NCBI GenBank assembly: GCA_037367355.1
Contig: CM074702.1
Location: 744,001-808,000 of the forward strand
Length of the DNA stretch: 64,000 bases
Source: Neoscytalidium dimidiatum
Taxonomy: Eukaryota > Ascomycota > Dothideomycetes > Botryosphaeriales > Botryosphaeriaceae
Direction of reading: 5' to 3'
Position 1 is the stretch's first letter. Every line of letters begins with the position of its first letter. The notes under the pieces were generated by a model that was given only the letters and a program-made list of their open reading frames with translations, had not been told where the DNA came from and ran no database searches. The position numbers were made by a program, and so were the translations under genes. Below are positions 11,095 through 23,035 of this stretch, in pieces.

Positions 11095-14064
11095 ATGGCG
11101 AACGAGGACGACAAGAAGCCCACCGCCGCCCACAAGGGCAAGGGAAAGGCTGTGGAAGAGACTTCCAAAGAGCCAAAGAAGGACAAGGATGGCAACCCCA
11201 TCAAGGAAGATGAGAAGCTTCTGCCTGCAGGTCGGTCTCTTGCCTCTGCGCCGAGTCGCCGCTTTACCTACCGGCCCTACTGACATTCTGCAGAGGAGTT
11301 GAGCGAGGAAGACCAGCAGCTCAAGAACGAGCTTGACATGCTGGTCGAGCGGATACAGGTTTGTTTGACACTTCTCGCTGCTCGATGACGTGAACTAACG
11401 TCTGCTTGATAGGAATCCGACACCAACTTGTATAAGCCGGCGCTTGAAGCAATCAAGAACTTCATCAAGACCTCTACCTCGTCTATGACTGCGGTACCTA
11501 AGCCACTCAAGTTCCTCCGTCCCCACTACGAATCACTCGAGAAGACCTATGAATCATGGCCAGAGGGCGAGGATAAGGTATGCCAGCACCCGGCTGCCAA
11601 ATAAACGGATATTGACTGTAGTTGCAGCAATCATTAGCGGACATGATGTCGGTACTGGGCATGACCTACTCGGATGAAAACCGCCGTGACACGCTCAAGT
11701 ACCGCTTGCTCGCCCCATCGAAGGATCTCGGTTCATGGGGCCATGAGTACATGCGCCACCTTGCTCTAGAGATCGGGCAGGAGTTCCAGGACCGCCTGAA
11801 TGACGATAAGCCTGCGGATGAGCTCGTTGACCTTGGCCTGAACCTCGTGCCCTTCTTCCTCAAGCATAACGCCGAAGCCGATGCCGTCGACATTCTCAGT
11901 GAGCTGGAGATGATCGAGTCCATTGGCCAATATCTCGACGAGAACACATTTTCAAGGGTGGCACTGTACATGGTCAGGTATGCAACTTACTTTTACTTTT
12001 CCATTCATTATGTGGCTAATATCTGATAGCATGGTTCCTCTCCTCACCTACCCTGATAACGATCGCTTCCTCCGCACCGCATATAAGATCTACCGCGATT
12101 ACAAGCAATTGACCCAGGCCATCACCATAGCCATCCGTCTCAACGATAAGGAGCTAATCCAGGACGCGTTTAATGCCACCGAGGACAAGTCCATCAAGAA
12201 GCAGATGGCTTTCCTCATCGCCCGCCAGCGGATAGTCATTGATCTACCGGAAGAGGAAGAGGATGGCGAATTGGCCGAATGCCTCAACAACACTAGATTG
12301 TCAGACCATTTCAAAGTGCTGGCCAAGGAGCTCAACATCTTGGATCCCAAGACGCCTGATGACATCTACAAGACACATCTTGAAAGCAGTAGGACAGCAG
12401 GCCTTACCAACACCGATTCCGCCAGACACAATCTCGCCAGCGCTTTCGTCAACGCATTTGTGAACGCCGGTTTTGGTAACGACAAGATGATGCTGGTTGA
12501 TGAGGACAAGAACAGCTGGGTGTGGCGAACCAAGGATGAGGGCATGCTTTCGACAGCAGCATCTTTGGGTCTGCTTATGCAGTGGGACACCGAAGGAGGT
12601 CTGGACAAGATCGACCGTTACACGTACTTGGAGGAAGATCAGATTAAGGCTGGTGCCATGCTTGCCAGCGGTATCGTCAACTCTGGCGTTAGGAGCGATG
12701 CTGACCCAGCAATGGCTCTTCTCGGTGACTCGGACAACCTCGAGAGTAAGAGTGTGCCAATCCGTATCGCATCGATTATGGGTCTGGGCCTGGCGTATGC
12801 AGGATCCAACAAGGAGGAGTTACTTGAGCTTCTCCTCCCTATTGTCAGCGACACTTCTCTAGACATGAAGCTTTCGGCAATGGCGGCTTTATCTCTGGGC
12901 ATGATCTTTGTTGGCTCTGCCCAGAGCGATGTCAGTGAGGCGATCATCCAAACTTTCCTTGACGAGGACCGGACGAAGCAGCTCAAGGACAAATGGACGC
13001 GATTCATGGCCCTCGGTCTTGCCTTGCTTTTCTTCGGCCAGCAAGAAGAGGTCGATGTCATTCTGGAGACGTTGAAGGCCATCGACCACCCCATGTCGAA
13101 GCCTACTTCTGTTCTAGCGGAAGTGTGCGCTTGGGCAGGAACTGGTGCCGTGCTCAAGATCCAGCAGTTGCTCCACATCTGCAATGAACACATTGATGAT
13201 GAAAGCGAGGAGAAGAAGGGCGACGAGCTGTTGCAAGCTTATGCCGTCATTGGTATCAGCTTGGTTGCCATGGGAGAGGAGGTTGGTCAGGACATGGTTC
13301 TCCGTACTTTCGGTCATTTGATGCACTACGGCGAGACCAACATCAGAAAGGCCGTTCCCCTAGCTTTGGGTCTGATCACCCCCAGCAACCCGCAGATGAA
13401 GGTCTATGACACTCTCTCAAGATACAGCCACGACAACGACAACGATGTCGCGATCAACGCAATTTTCGCCATGGGTCTTGTCGGCGCGGGTACTAACAAC
13501 GCTCGTTTGGCACAGTTGCTCAGGCAACTAGCAAGCTACTACTCCCGCGATCCCAACGCGCTATTTATGGTCCGGATAGCTCAAGGTTTGCTCCACATGG
13601 GCAAGGGCACGCTTTCGGTCAACCCGTTTCACACCGACCGCCAGGTCCTGTCTCGAGTTGCTGCAGCCGGTCTCCTTACCGTCCTTGTGTCCCTCATCGA
13701 TGCCAAGCAGTTTGTGCTTTCTGACTCGCATTACCTGCTCTACTTCATGGTCACAGCAATGCAGCCGCGTTTCCTTATTACGCTTGACGAGGATTTGAAA
13801 CCACTGACGGTCAATGTTCGCGTGGGTCAGGCGGTCGATGTAGTGGGTCAAGCAGGTCGACCTAAGACAATCACCGGCTGGCAAACTCAGAGCACACCAG
13901 TGCTGTTGGCGTATGGAGAGCGTGCGGAGCTGGAAGATGAACAGTATATCAGCTTGAACAGCACGCTGGAGGGTGTGGTCATCCTAAGAAAGGTACATTC
14001 CAGCTTACGAATGTTTCATGCTTCTGCTAACCTGGATGAACAGAACCCTGAGTGGCAGGATTAA
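11095..14064 (+). CDS. rpn1: 26S proteasome regulatory particle non-ATPase subunit Rpn1
   Basis: The exons are 11095..11230, 11294..11358, 11413..11577, 11628..11977, 12030..13992 and 14044..14064, giving 899 aa. The N-terminus ([22 protein letters not shown]) is charged, as in other Rpn1 proteins. It is followed by [19 protein letters not shown] and helical repeats. The toroid of proteasome/cyclosome (PC) repeats lies at about 400-780 (for example [52 protein letters not shown]). The C-terminus ends NPEWQD. The last 51-nt intron is open in frame, but reading through it would interrupt the conserved VVILRKNPE ending, and it has a CTAAC branch site, so I treat it as an intron. Rpn1 is a base subunit that docks ubiquitin receptors and the deubiquitinase Ubp6. 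It shares a divergent promoter with rio2. Confidence 0.96.
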
Positions 14065-14668
14065 TGGGACTCGGAATCACTGGTCACTGCGTATGAGGAT
14101 CGGCGACATGGGTTATAGATCTTGGACACATTCCCTGGGGGAACGCACTACGGTGTACAAATAGAAGTATTGTCGCGAACTTGCATGAATGACATTTTCG
14201 CATTAATCATGGAACAGCCATGGGCGGCTCGGTACCAGTACGAATCATGGCAATGCTTTACGCAGTTCAACAGTCAGACTTGTGTTATCATGAATGATTA
14301 AAATACAGGTTCAGATACCTTTTCAGCCTTATTGTTTTCACGTCTAAAACGGTTGCTTCAACGCTGAATTTGCGTATTCTCATCTTCTGGGGCGCTATAT
14401 CATAGTGCTTCACAATCGTGGTGAGCCTCGAAAGCCTACCTGCAGAGTTGTTGCGACTCAGGAACGGCACCCTCATGATCAAGCAATGGAAGTGCAGGGG
14501 TTTGTCAGTTTTTGGTAAGCAGACGCCAAGCTTTGAAAATGGATGACGAAAGCGGGGCAGCCGCAGGCATGCGCGCATCATCGCCACGACGCGCGCCGAA
14601 GAGCACAGCTACATAAACTTAGCTTCAAACCGCCTTACGCTGCACATCGCTCAACCGCATCCCATTTC
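14065..14668. other. intergenic: rpn1 3' flank and promoter of the glutathione transferase
   Basis: About 0.6 kb with no supported gene. A reverse-strand frame at 14288-14587 has no conserved pattern and was not accepted. Confidence 0.55.
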
Positions 14669-14758
14669 ATGAATTTGGCCCTCACACGTACAAGGCTCAT
14701 TGGGAGACACATCCAATCTACTCTACGACCACAGCTTTCAACCGTTTTCACTGCGAAT

Positions 14759-16067
14759 ATGGCAGTACGTCACTGCAAGCTCCACCATCACTGCATACTC
14801 TACACGTGCCATTTACAATGCGCTTTGAGTGGACTAATACCTAGACTAACATGCACGTATGTTAGAACGGAACGCAGTCCAAGAACATTCTGAACTGGGT
14901 TGACCCCAAGGACAAGTCCGGCGAGTTCAAGAGACAGACATCCGTGTTCCGGAACTTTATCTCAAGGAAGCCTGGCGCAGAATTCCCTCCTGAGAAGGGA
15001 AGATATCACCTATATGTCTCGTATGCGTGTCCTTGGGCTCACAGGACGCTCATCGTGAGAAAGTTGAAGGGTCTTGAGGATATCATTTCATTTACAAGTG
15101 TGCACTGGCACATGCTTGATAAGGGTAGGTTTTTCCAGAGACAACAGCGCCCTCGAGTTTGTGGTGGAAGAGCACTTTCGGCATTAACATCATCGTCCAG
15201 GATGGCGCTTCGCTACTCAGGAAGAGAATATCCCCGGCGCCAACACCACTCCGGACCCATTGCACAAAGATGTCACGCATTTGCGCGACATCTATTTTAG
15301 CGTGAATCCCAACTATGAAGGCCGCTTCACCGTTCCAACGTTGTATGACAAGAAGACGAAACAGATTGTCAGCAATGAGTCCAGTGAAATCATCCGCATG
15401 TTCTACTACGAGTTTGATGACTTGTTATCTGAGCAGTACAAGAACGTCGATCTATTCCCGGAAGCACTCAGAAACAAGATTGACGAGACCAACGAATGGA
15501 CATACAACGATATCAACAATGGCGTATATAAGTCTGGTTTCGCTACGTGAGTGCTCTATCAGCAGAATTTAGAGCAATGATGATGATAAACTAACCTCTC
15601 ATAGAACTCAAGAAGCGTACGAGCGCAACGTCAAACAACTCTTCGCCTCTCTTGACAAGGTTGAAGCACACCTCTCATCCTCGCCCGGGCCGTACTATTT
15701 CGGCGAGCAGATCACCGAGGCGGATGTTCGTTTGTTCACCACCATCATTCGTTTCGACCCCGTCTACGTCCAGCACTTCAAGTGCAACCTGCGCGATATC
15801 CGCTCAGGCTACCCGGCGATCCACCGCTGGCTGCGCAAGTTGTATTGGGACGTACCGGCATTCGGTGAGACAACTGAGTTCGAGCACATCAAGAACCACT
15901 ATACGAAGAGCCATAGGCAAATCAATCCTTTCGTGAGTCCCTCTCTACGGTCTCCTTAGCTATAGTACTGACAATGTGGAAAATAGAGCATTACCCCTCT
16001 TGGGCCGGAACCTCCGATTTTGCCCAAGGATGAGGAGGTGCCCGCAGTGAAGGCCGCCAAAGTCTAG
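14759..16067 (+). CDS. ecm4: ECM4-type (xi/omega-like) glutathione S-transferase, glutathionyl-hydroquinone reductase family
   Basis: The exons are 14759..14764, 14866..15124, 15201..15546, 15605..15932 and 15987..16067, giving 339 aa. The first exon encodes only Met-Ala. Motifs are the active-site YVSYACPWAHRT (Cys57) in the thioredoxin-like N-terminal domain, SVHWHMLDKGWRFA, and SNESSEIIRMFYYEFDDL, typical of the family. The helical C-terminal domain (about 165-310) carries EADVRLFTTIIRFDPVYVQHFKCN. Such enzymes reduce glutathionyl-hydroquinones or other mixed disulfides, and yeast Ecm4/Gto2 is cytosolic. An in-frame ATG at 14669 would add 30 residues (MNLALTRTRLIGRH...) rich in Arg and free of acids, so a mitochondrial form is possible. 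The short start is given as the conservative model. The gene converges on the FAD monooxygenase, with only 281 bp between stop codons. Confidence 0.92.
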
Positions 16068-16348
16068 AGCCAATGGAAAACTTTTGAATTTTGCGATGTA
16101 GAAAATTGATGAAGTTTCCCGTATGATCCTGCGCGGTGGTTTTCTTTCCGGCCCTGTCTTTACTTTCCTCCTGAAGACCTTTTTCCTTGTCCGACTAAGT
16201 GTTGTCCAATGATTCAATATGAATCGAGAATGTAGCTTCAGTCCCATCTCTTTCTCTCTTAGAGTCAGACAACCTTCACTCCAATTCTCAACCGCCGAGG
16301 TCCCACATCTCTCAGTACTCGTCCTACTATTCTCAACCCCCTGCTCAC

Positions 16349-17770
16349 TTACTCTTCCGCAATCCATCCTTTCGGACTCCTCAGCCCAAGCTTTTCCGCC
16401 AAGCCCTCTGTCTCCATCGCCTTCCTATTCACGTTCTCCCTCTCAAACCCAGCCACCTGCTTATACGCCCTCCCAATCCCCTCCAACTCCTCTTTCGGAA
16501 TCACGTCGTACACGTCCTTGAACCCCTCCGGCGCCCTCTCCTCGGCCAATTGCAACACATGATCCGGCCCGTTCGCGCGATTCGCATACACAATCTTCCT
16601 CGTCGGCGGCAACCTCAGCTCCTCGTACGCCTTCAACGCGCCCGCCCAATCCGCCCGCGCACCCCTCTCGACCAGGCACGCCGCCAGCGTCTCGGCGTCG
16701 ATGATGGCCTGGGTCGCGCCGTTGCTGCCGATGGGGTACATGGCGTGGGCGGCGTCGCCCAGCAGCGTGACGCGGCCGAACGTCCAGCGGTCGACGGGCG
16801 TGCGGTCGCACATGGGGAACTCGTAGACGCGGTCGGTCGCGTCGATCAGCTCGGCCACGCGCAGCCCGCCGCACGTCCACCCGGCGAAGGGCGCCGCGAA
16901 GCGGGCCTTGGGCACGCTGGCGTTCCAGTTCGCCTGCGCGGGCGGCGTCGCGTCCGGGTCGTCGGCGGCGCGCACGCGCAGCTCCGCGATCCAGTTGACG
17001 AGCGAGGCGCCCTTCCCCGCCGCGGCGGCGCGCGACGAGATGGGGTACGCGATGAACTTCTGGTCGGCGTGGCCGGCCCAGACCATGGACGCGCCGGTGA
17101 GGCAGGGGGCGGGGAGCTCGAGGCACCCGCGCCAGAGCATCCGGCCCGAGAAGTGCGGCGGGCCCTCGGTCGGGTAGAGCAGGCGCCGGGCCGCGCTGTT
17201 GATGCCGTCGCTCGCGATCAGGACGTCGCCTCTCATCGACGGTATCTCCGCCGGCGCGGCGGCAGCCGCTTCGGCGGAGCCGGAGGACGACGTCCGCCGC
17301 CGCACGAACTGCGCGGCGACGGTCCCGGCGCCCTCGTCCTGCGTGAACGACGCGAGCGCGTGGTCCAGGTGCACGCGCTCCGCCCCGATCCGCTCCCTGA
17401 CCGCGTCCAGCAGCAGCATCTGGAACTCGCCCCGGTGCACGCTGTACTGCGGGACCGCGTACCCGGCGTCCAGCCCGCGCGGCTCGGACAGGATCGCGTC
17501 GCCGTGCCGGTTGTAGAAGTTGAGCTCGCGCGTGCGGATCGCGGTCGAGTCGAGCGCGGGCTGCAGGCCGAGGTTGCGCAGGATGAGCGCCGCCGACGGC
17601 TGCACGTTGATGCCGACGCCCAGCGCCGAGAGGGTCGACGAGGCTTCGAAGATGTGGATGTCCGTGAAGCCGGAGGCGTGCAGGTGCAGGGCCGTGGTGA
17701 GGCCGCCGATGCCGGCGCCGGCGATGAGGATGGTGGGTTGGGGGTGCGGCGGGGTGACGAAGGATGGCAT
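16349..17770 (-). CDS. FAD-dependent monooxygenase (salicylate-hydroxylase-like)
   Basis: A single exon of 473 aa. The N-terminal Rossmann motif TILIAGAGIGGLTTALHLHASG (G18, G20, G23) binds the FAD ADP moiety. VLIASDGINSAAR gives the DG motif at mid-sequence, and RVTLLGDAAHAMYPIGSNG (near residue 338) is the GD motif that contacts FAD ribityl. This is class A flavoprotein hydroxylase architecture. Relatives hydroxylate aromatic acids, urate or polyketide and alkaloid intermediates using NAD(P)H and O2, so the substrate is open. The gene is GC-rich throughout. That leaves long mirror frames on both strands; this frame alone carries the FAD motifs. It is intronless beside multi-exon neighbours, which would fit either gene loss of introns or transfer. 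Confidence 0.93.
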   Translation of the reverse strand: MPSFVTPPHPQPTILIAGAGIGGLTTALHLHASGFTDIHIFEASSTLSALGVGINVQPSAALILRNLGLQPALDSTAIRTRELNFYNRHGDAILSEPRGLDAGYAVPQYSVHRGEFQMLLLDAVRERIGAERVHLDHALASFTQDEGAGTVAAQFVRRRTSSSGSAEAAAAAPAEIPSMRGDVLIASDGINSAARRLLYPTEGPPHFSGRMLWRGCLELPAPCLTGASMVWAGHADQKFIAYPISSRAAAAGKGASLVNWIAELRVRAADDPDATPPAQANWNASVPKARFAAPFAGWTCGGLRVAELIDATDRVYEFPMCDRTPVDRWTFGRVTLLGDAAHAMYPIGSNGATQAIIDAETLAACLVERGARADWAGALKAYEELRLPPTRKIVYANRANGPDHVLQLAEERAPEGFKDVYDVIPKEELEGIGRAYKQVAGFERENVNRKAMETEGLAEKLGLRSPKGWIAEE

Positions 17771-18533
17771 GGCGGGCGAGTCGACAGGGAGTAGAGAGGG
17801 CGAAGGGTGAAAGTTGGGCTGGAGGAGCCAATTGGTTATAGGAAGTAGGTAGGTAGGAAATACGACCGAAGTCGGACTGAGAGACGGGGAGATCTGAGAA
17901 AATCAGTTAGCAAAACAGATCTGGCACTTGTCAGGGACCAGTCTAGGCTTACAGGGAAAGGTATTTGCTGGTGTGATGTTAATAGCTCGGATGGGATAGT
18001 CGGCAGTTGCAAATACGGCCGAGCTCAAGACATGCTTTCTAGTGCTGAAGAGGAAGACGTTGAACTGCGCGAACCGAACACAGCCGGACAAAAGGAGGAG
18101 CAATAAAGGCAGACTTCAATGGCTGAACGCGAAAGGCACTAAGGAAAATATCAATATATCCGACCTCAGGAAGTGGCAGCAACAAAAGCGCAGAGAAGGT
18201 TGGACCCCTGTCCGACTTTCTTCTCAGCCGCAGGGACAGCCTGGCGCCCTGCGAGATCGGGAGCTTGCGCCCACGTGCGGGGTTCCCCACAACTTGCGTC
18301 AACTGCCGAACCATTGGTAGATAATTGGTGCAAAATCCGGTGTGCGGTGGCCCCTGCCTGTTGTCAAATTTGTTTGCAGTCTATTCGGCGATCTTCCTGA
18401 TGAATGCTGCTCCAATTGTTGAGGGATAAACCTAAATGGCCATGCGTGGCTTGCTTACGGGGCCAATCCACTTGACTATACGAAGCTGCGTGCAAGAGTG
18501 TAGCAGCGGCAAACGACATCGCACATGCGGAGT

Positions 18534-18592
18534 TGATGCAGTCAAGTAAATACCACTAAGGTCTGAACATCTACACCCAGACGACTGCATCA
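18534..18592. repeat. small palindromic element, copy 1
   Basis: Perfect 10-bp arms, TGATGCAGTC at 18534-18543 and GACTGCATCA at 18583-18592, enclose a 39-nt loop. The right half is closely similar to sequence at 19091-19122 and shares its GCAGTC core with the palindrome at 26416-26485. This suggests a dispersed miniature element. No coding capacity. Confidence 0.55.
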
Positions 18593-19090
18593 GCTGCGAC
18601 ACGTGATGCGTGGTTGAAATATGCGTGGAACCGACTTCATATCGTCTCGCCATAAGGACTTCATGGGCCGATCAGTGAGGCATAGATGCCATCATACTTA
18701 GACTTGGGTGAACTCTTCGAAGACTTCTGGCCACCTCATTGGATAATATGTGTGTGTATACTATTATTTCCTCAGGGGCCTAAATTGCAGATGGAAATTT
18801 CTCGGGTCCGCATCTGCACTTCTCGAGCTCCAGGAGGTGGTTTTATCTGCTTCCTTTGCATCAGTGATGCTGTCAAGGGGATCCTTTGCAAGATTTGAAT
18901 GAATTTGGAATGAGTTGTACGTGACTTGCCTCTACGCTTGGCTCACTTGGTCAACGGTTGTTAAATCATTATGCTTGTGACAAGGAGTTAAGGTAAGCCG
19001 CAAGATACCACCCGCCAAACTTAGCCCGGCGAAGTTCGCACACGGCGGAGTTTGGTAGTCGTCCGAGAGATTATGCTTCAAGACTTTATT

Positions 19091-19122
19091 GATATTTACA
19101 CCTGGACAACTGCTTCAGCTGC
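19091..19122. repeat. half copy of the palindromic element, copy 2
   Basis: Read on the minus strand, the first 26 bases (19122 down to 19097) match the right half of copy 1 (18597 down to 18572) at 22 of 26 positions. Three of the four differences are transitions. The left arm is degenerate or missing. It lies 185 bp beyond the methyltransferase stop codon. Confidence 0.5.
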
Positions 19123-19306
19123 TCAGGAGATGGCCTGGAAGCTGTTTTGACACATGAGTAAAAAAGAATGCTGGGTATATGCGCTAGTTCGAAAGTAATC
19201 TGCCTTCCGTTTCCCTTTCGTCTACATTCCGTTGATTCGGTGGTAATACGTCAGATGTAGCAAATGTGCCAATAAGAGGATGTGCAGACACGGACCAATC
19301 GTCAGT

Positions 19307-20458
19307 CTACTGTGGCTCAAGAGGCTTTTGCGCGTAGACAACGTGGCTTTACAGAGGCAATGAATATTAGCAAGGCTCACGTTGGTGGAAAGATCCGCAC
19401 TTACAAGTTATGCTGGGCCTGCAGTTTCGGGTTGTTCAAGTCTTTCCTGACGTCAGCTAGGAAGACCTGCACTTCCTCAGGCTTCCACCCCTGTGCTGTG
19501 AAGACTCTCATAGCAATACTTTCCAGGCCCTCCTTAAACTGTACTAAGTCAAGGGCACCGATTTCTTTCATCTTGCGGTCCTTGGCCCATGTGCCGACAG
19601 GAAGGGGCAGAAGCTTATGAGTGACGTTAGTGAAGCCAGCATCCTTGACCCAGCCCTCGAGCTTAGGGCCCGGCTCAGGTTCTCTGCCCCATGCCCTCAG
19701 GCCTTCAATCACGCCATCACACCACTTGTCCAGCGGACAGCCAGGCCTAAATTCGCCGCCGTGCGTGTAGAACTTCATGGTGAAGTCTTGAAGCTCGATC
19801 CACCCGCCAGGTTTGAGGTGGCGGAACGCCTGAGAGACAAGTCTGGGCCAGTCTTTGATGGTGCCTGCGAGGTAACGGGCATGGATGTAGTCGAACTTGG
19901 TTGTGTACAGCCATTCTTTCTCACAGTCGTCAATCTCGAACTTGCAATTCGGTGGGAGAAGCGTGGGCTGAATAGGGGACAGGTCGGTGCCCAGGACCTC
20001 AGCCGAAGGGTATTCGTCAGCCATCTCGATGGCCCAGATGCCGGTGCCGGTGCCAATGTCAAGGATCCTCTGTGGGTTTTTCGGAATTGGTGCTAGGTGG
20101 AGTTCACCACCACATCTCAGGGTAAGAATGTGGTGGAAGAGATCCAGGCGATCCATTTCGGCTTCATCATTGGGAAGGAAGTATTTCTCGCCATAGGCAT
20201 GGTAGCGCCTGCCGTTCTCGAAGGTATAGTTGAAAATGCTGGACCTCAGTGAAGTGGTGTAGCTCTCACTGCCAGCAGTAGGTCAGTAGGAGGTTGTTGG
20301 GGAAACCTGTCGAGGGAACAAACGTACGCATCGTCTCCGAGGGCAGAATCTGTTTCGCTGCCTTCATGCGAGTCGGCTTCGATGACGAGATCAGGGTTCT
20401 GCTCGGGCGGAAGTGTGTGTTCGACGGTAGTCGTGTCTGGAGGGGTGGCAGATGACAT
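19307..20458 (-). CDS. LaeA-like class I SAM-dependent methyltransferase
   Basis: The exons are 20458..20328, 19405..20268 and 19307..19346, giving 344 aa. The introns are 59 and 58 nt. A disordered acidic N-terminus (about 1-44) precedes YTTSLRSSIFNYTFENGRRYHAY, the usual lead-in of fungal methyltransferases of this group. SAM motif I is ILDIGTGTGIWAIEMADEYP (starting near 112). Later motifs are LGTDLSPIQP, FDYIHARYLAGTIKDWPRL and HLKPGGWIELQDF. The last exon was added because reading on past the GTAAGT donor gives only a truncated tail, while splicing yields HNFHVVYAQKPLEPQ, the conserved ending. LaeA relatives regulate or tailor secondary metabolites, but most paralogues have unknown substrates and this one cannot be called LaeA itself. 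The start is the first ATG before a low-complexity segment. Confidence 0.92.
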
Positions 20459-23035
20459 GGGCGCGGTGGTCGTTTGCGGATTTCCTAGAGTGTTGTTGAG
20501 TGTCTTTTTGGTGCAATTGTGTCGAGAAGGAAAAGTGGAAAGCTGGGCGGCGCCATGAGCTTCTTCAGGCATTTGCGGGACAGAAAAGCCGAGTGCCCGG
20601 GAGTGCTCTGGGGCAAGTGCTACTTTGCGCGGGCGCACCGAGCTTTACGCATGCTTCACGCCGCTACCAGGCCGCCGGATGCTGCTGGCGTAATAGGAGC
20701 ATCGCCGAGTGGGTCTGCTCTGGCGGCGAGCCACTGGAACAGGCACTGCGCCGACCCTGCCCAAAACATCCCTTGCATCTGTGGCCGGAACGGCTGACAG
20801 GGCGAATGGCTCCAGAGCACCCTTTGCCTGGCGGGGACAGGAGAACAGGACGAGGAGAGCTGGTCAGCTCCGGCACTTGGGACCATGGGGATCAGCGGTC
20901 CGGCTCTGACCCTGGGCGATCCCACGCGAGCTCAGAGTACAAGAATCATCGGGCCTTTTCCAGCGCGTAGACAGCCGGGCGGCGTGGCGGCTGTTCTGAC
21001 ATCCGTCTGGCTGGGCGGCCTTGGATGGTCTGTTGTGGCGGCGGACCAGGTCGAAATAAGCCCACTTTGCGCGCTAGCGGCCGTTGGTGCTCTCTGCCGA
21101 CTGCCACGCGCCGCTTCCCGCTGCTCTTAATAACTTTGACAGCTTCCATTCACCAGCGTTCGCCGGCCGGTTGCAACTCCGCCGACTGTACCCCAGTTCC
21201 TCCCACGTGCAATCAGCCCTTTTCCAGTTCGGCCCCCGCCGAGCTATGGCCTGAGATGATCGTCAGCTCCGTTCCCACCGAGCACCCGATGGCGCCCTGC
21301 CGTACAACATCGACGAGCTGCTCATTACCGCCCCACTGATTGGCAGGTGAGGTTGGTGGCTTCGCCTCTGGCAATGCCCTCTCTCCGCTCTCACCGACTG
21401 CAGACCTCATCATCCCCGCATTGAATCGCCGTGGCTTCAACTTGCGTCCGCATCCATCAGCTGCATCCGGTTCTCGCCGGCCACGTCGTCCTTGGCCGCC
21501 TGTCCGAATGCGCCATCGCCTTCTCTTTCCGAAAGCAGCTATTCAGCCAGCCTATCGTCTTAACAGCCGTTCCCTTCGTCGCTCACCCGTCCTCCAACAG
21601 CCCGGAAAGGGAGTCACACATCTGCATCTCCACGGCGCACACCCCACGACGGCCCGCTCCACCTATCACGCCGCGATATAAATCCTATGACAAAACTCGG
21701 CTCTCGCTAACCGGCCGCTCATCTTCTTGCAGCACCACTTCGGCTGCCTGCGCCGGTTAGTTCTTCCCCAAATTCCATCTTCACCTCCACGCTTAGTCAC
21801 GCCCTCCTTTACGAATCGCTGCTGCAGCCAACGCGTACCCTACTAGCGCGAAGTTCGACTCTGGCTGGATCCGAGATAAGGCAACATCGAGATATCGAAA
21901 CACTAATCTACGCTTGTACGACGTTGAATTCTGTGCGCCGGGGTGCTAATTTCTAGCTTTGACCTCAACCGTCGGCCGTCAGCCCCATGCGTAGATTCCT
22001 GGTCCTGGGACACAGCTCTTCACTGATTCTCAGGAATCTTTGGCCGGGGAAGATGACCAATATCAGCCTCCACGTCATATTTTACTGCATGGTCTGTCGC
22101 TGTACGTAGTGTGCTTGCGCCATCTCTGAATGCCGCCAATCAAATGGCACCAGGGCAAAACCTCAAGCTGCACTTGAAGAAAGGCGCCATTCGATCCCTT
22201 CATGACCGATCTTGATTCCACGCACCACTCCTGCGTATCTAGCCTTGAACAACCGTTTCTCTATCTCTGGCCTCGCTGTTTTGACCTGTAGCTGATGGAT
22301 CACTCAATATCTCGGCAACGCTTCCGCAGTTTGCAATTCAATCCAATTCGAAGAAACTCAATCCACAAATAAATCCCTATAGATTGCAAAACAGATGCCA
22401 GAGAGTAGGCGCGTAACCAGAAATATCACCGGAAAGCTCCTCTGATAGCAGCATTCAGAGCTCGCGGCGTTCACCGACTTCTATTGGATGCACTTTCGCA
22501 GGACGACGAATCTGGGTTTCGAAAAGAGCTGCGGATCAACATTCAGTCAAAAACGTCCAATCGCATAGCGTGCGCTTCGTCAAGAGGACCAATACAATAC
22601 CTTGATTTATTTTTAGATCCCAGCTGCTGACGGCGCGCCCCCTCAACCCCCATCCTTCGCTCCTACCCCACTCCATGATTGGAATTTTTGCATCTACAAA
22701 TGGCTGATTCCTTTAGACTGGCGTTGCTGACTTGCATTCTGGCTCATAGCCCCCATGACGACTTCAGCCTTACAGAGGTCTGGATGCCTTGGTTACATTA
22801 TGTTGCTCGCCATTGTGCCAAGGATATAACTACTGTCGTGGCCGGCCGTCACCCAGACCGTCTATCATCTCCCTTCAGTCTGCCTGCTGTGTTGTTTGCT
22901 CGTTCTTCAGCGTGTTCAGCGAATGATCTTTGTGATACCCCATCTGCTTTCTAGTTGAGGAATTTGTACTCTGCCTTCTAATTGGATTGCCACACAAGCA
23001 TTTTTAAAGGCTGTTCATCTCCAAGCTATTGCATT
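20459..23035. other. intergenic, 2.6 kb, between divergent methyltransferase and rhodopsin-domain genes
   Basis: No supported gene. The left half is GC-rich and has many overlapping short frames on both strands, which is what GC-rich non-coding DNA gives by chance. The right half (after about 21.8 kb) is AT-richer. It presumably holds both promoters. Confidence 0.55.

Larger units (their letters stand above)
17771..19306. other. intergenic: FAD-monooxygenase promoter side; holds two palindromic repeat copies
   Basis: About 1.5 kb with no supported gene. It holds the repeat copies at 18534-18592 and 19091-19122, described separately. The sequence shifts from GC-rich near the monooxygenase to AT-richer DNA after about 18.5 kb. 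Confidence 0.55.

Noticed and set aside
16461..17831. Long mirror frames on both strands (414 codons +, 456 codons -) over the FAD monooxygenase
   Set aside because: They are rich in Arg, Ala and Pro with no motifs. They arise because GC-rich coding DNA rarely has stops in other frames. Only the 473-aa frame has the GxGxxG and GD motifs.
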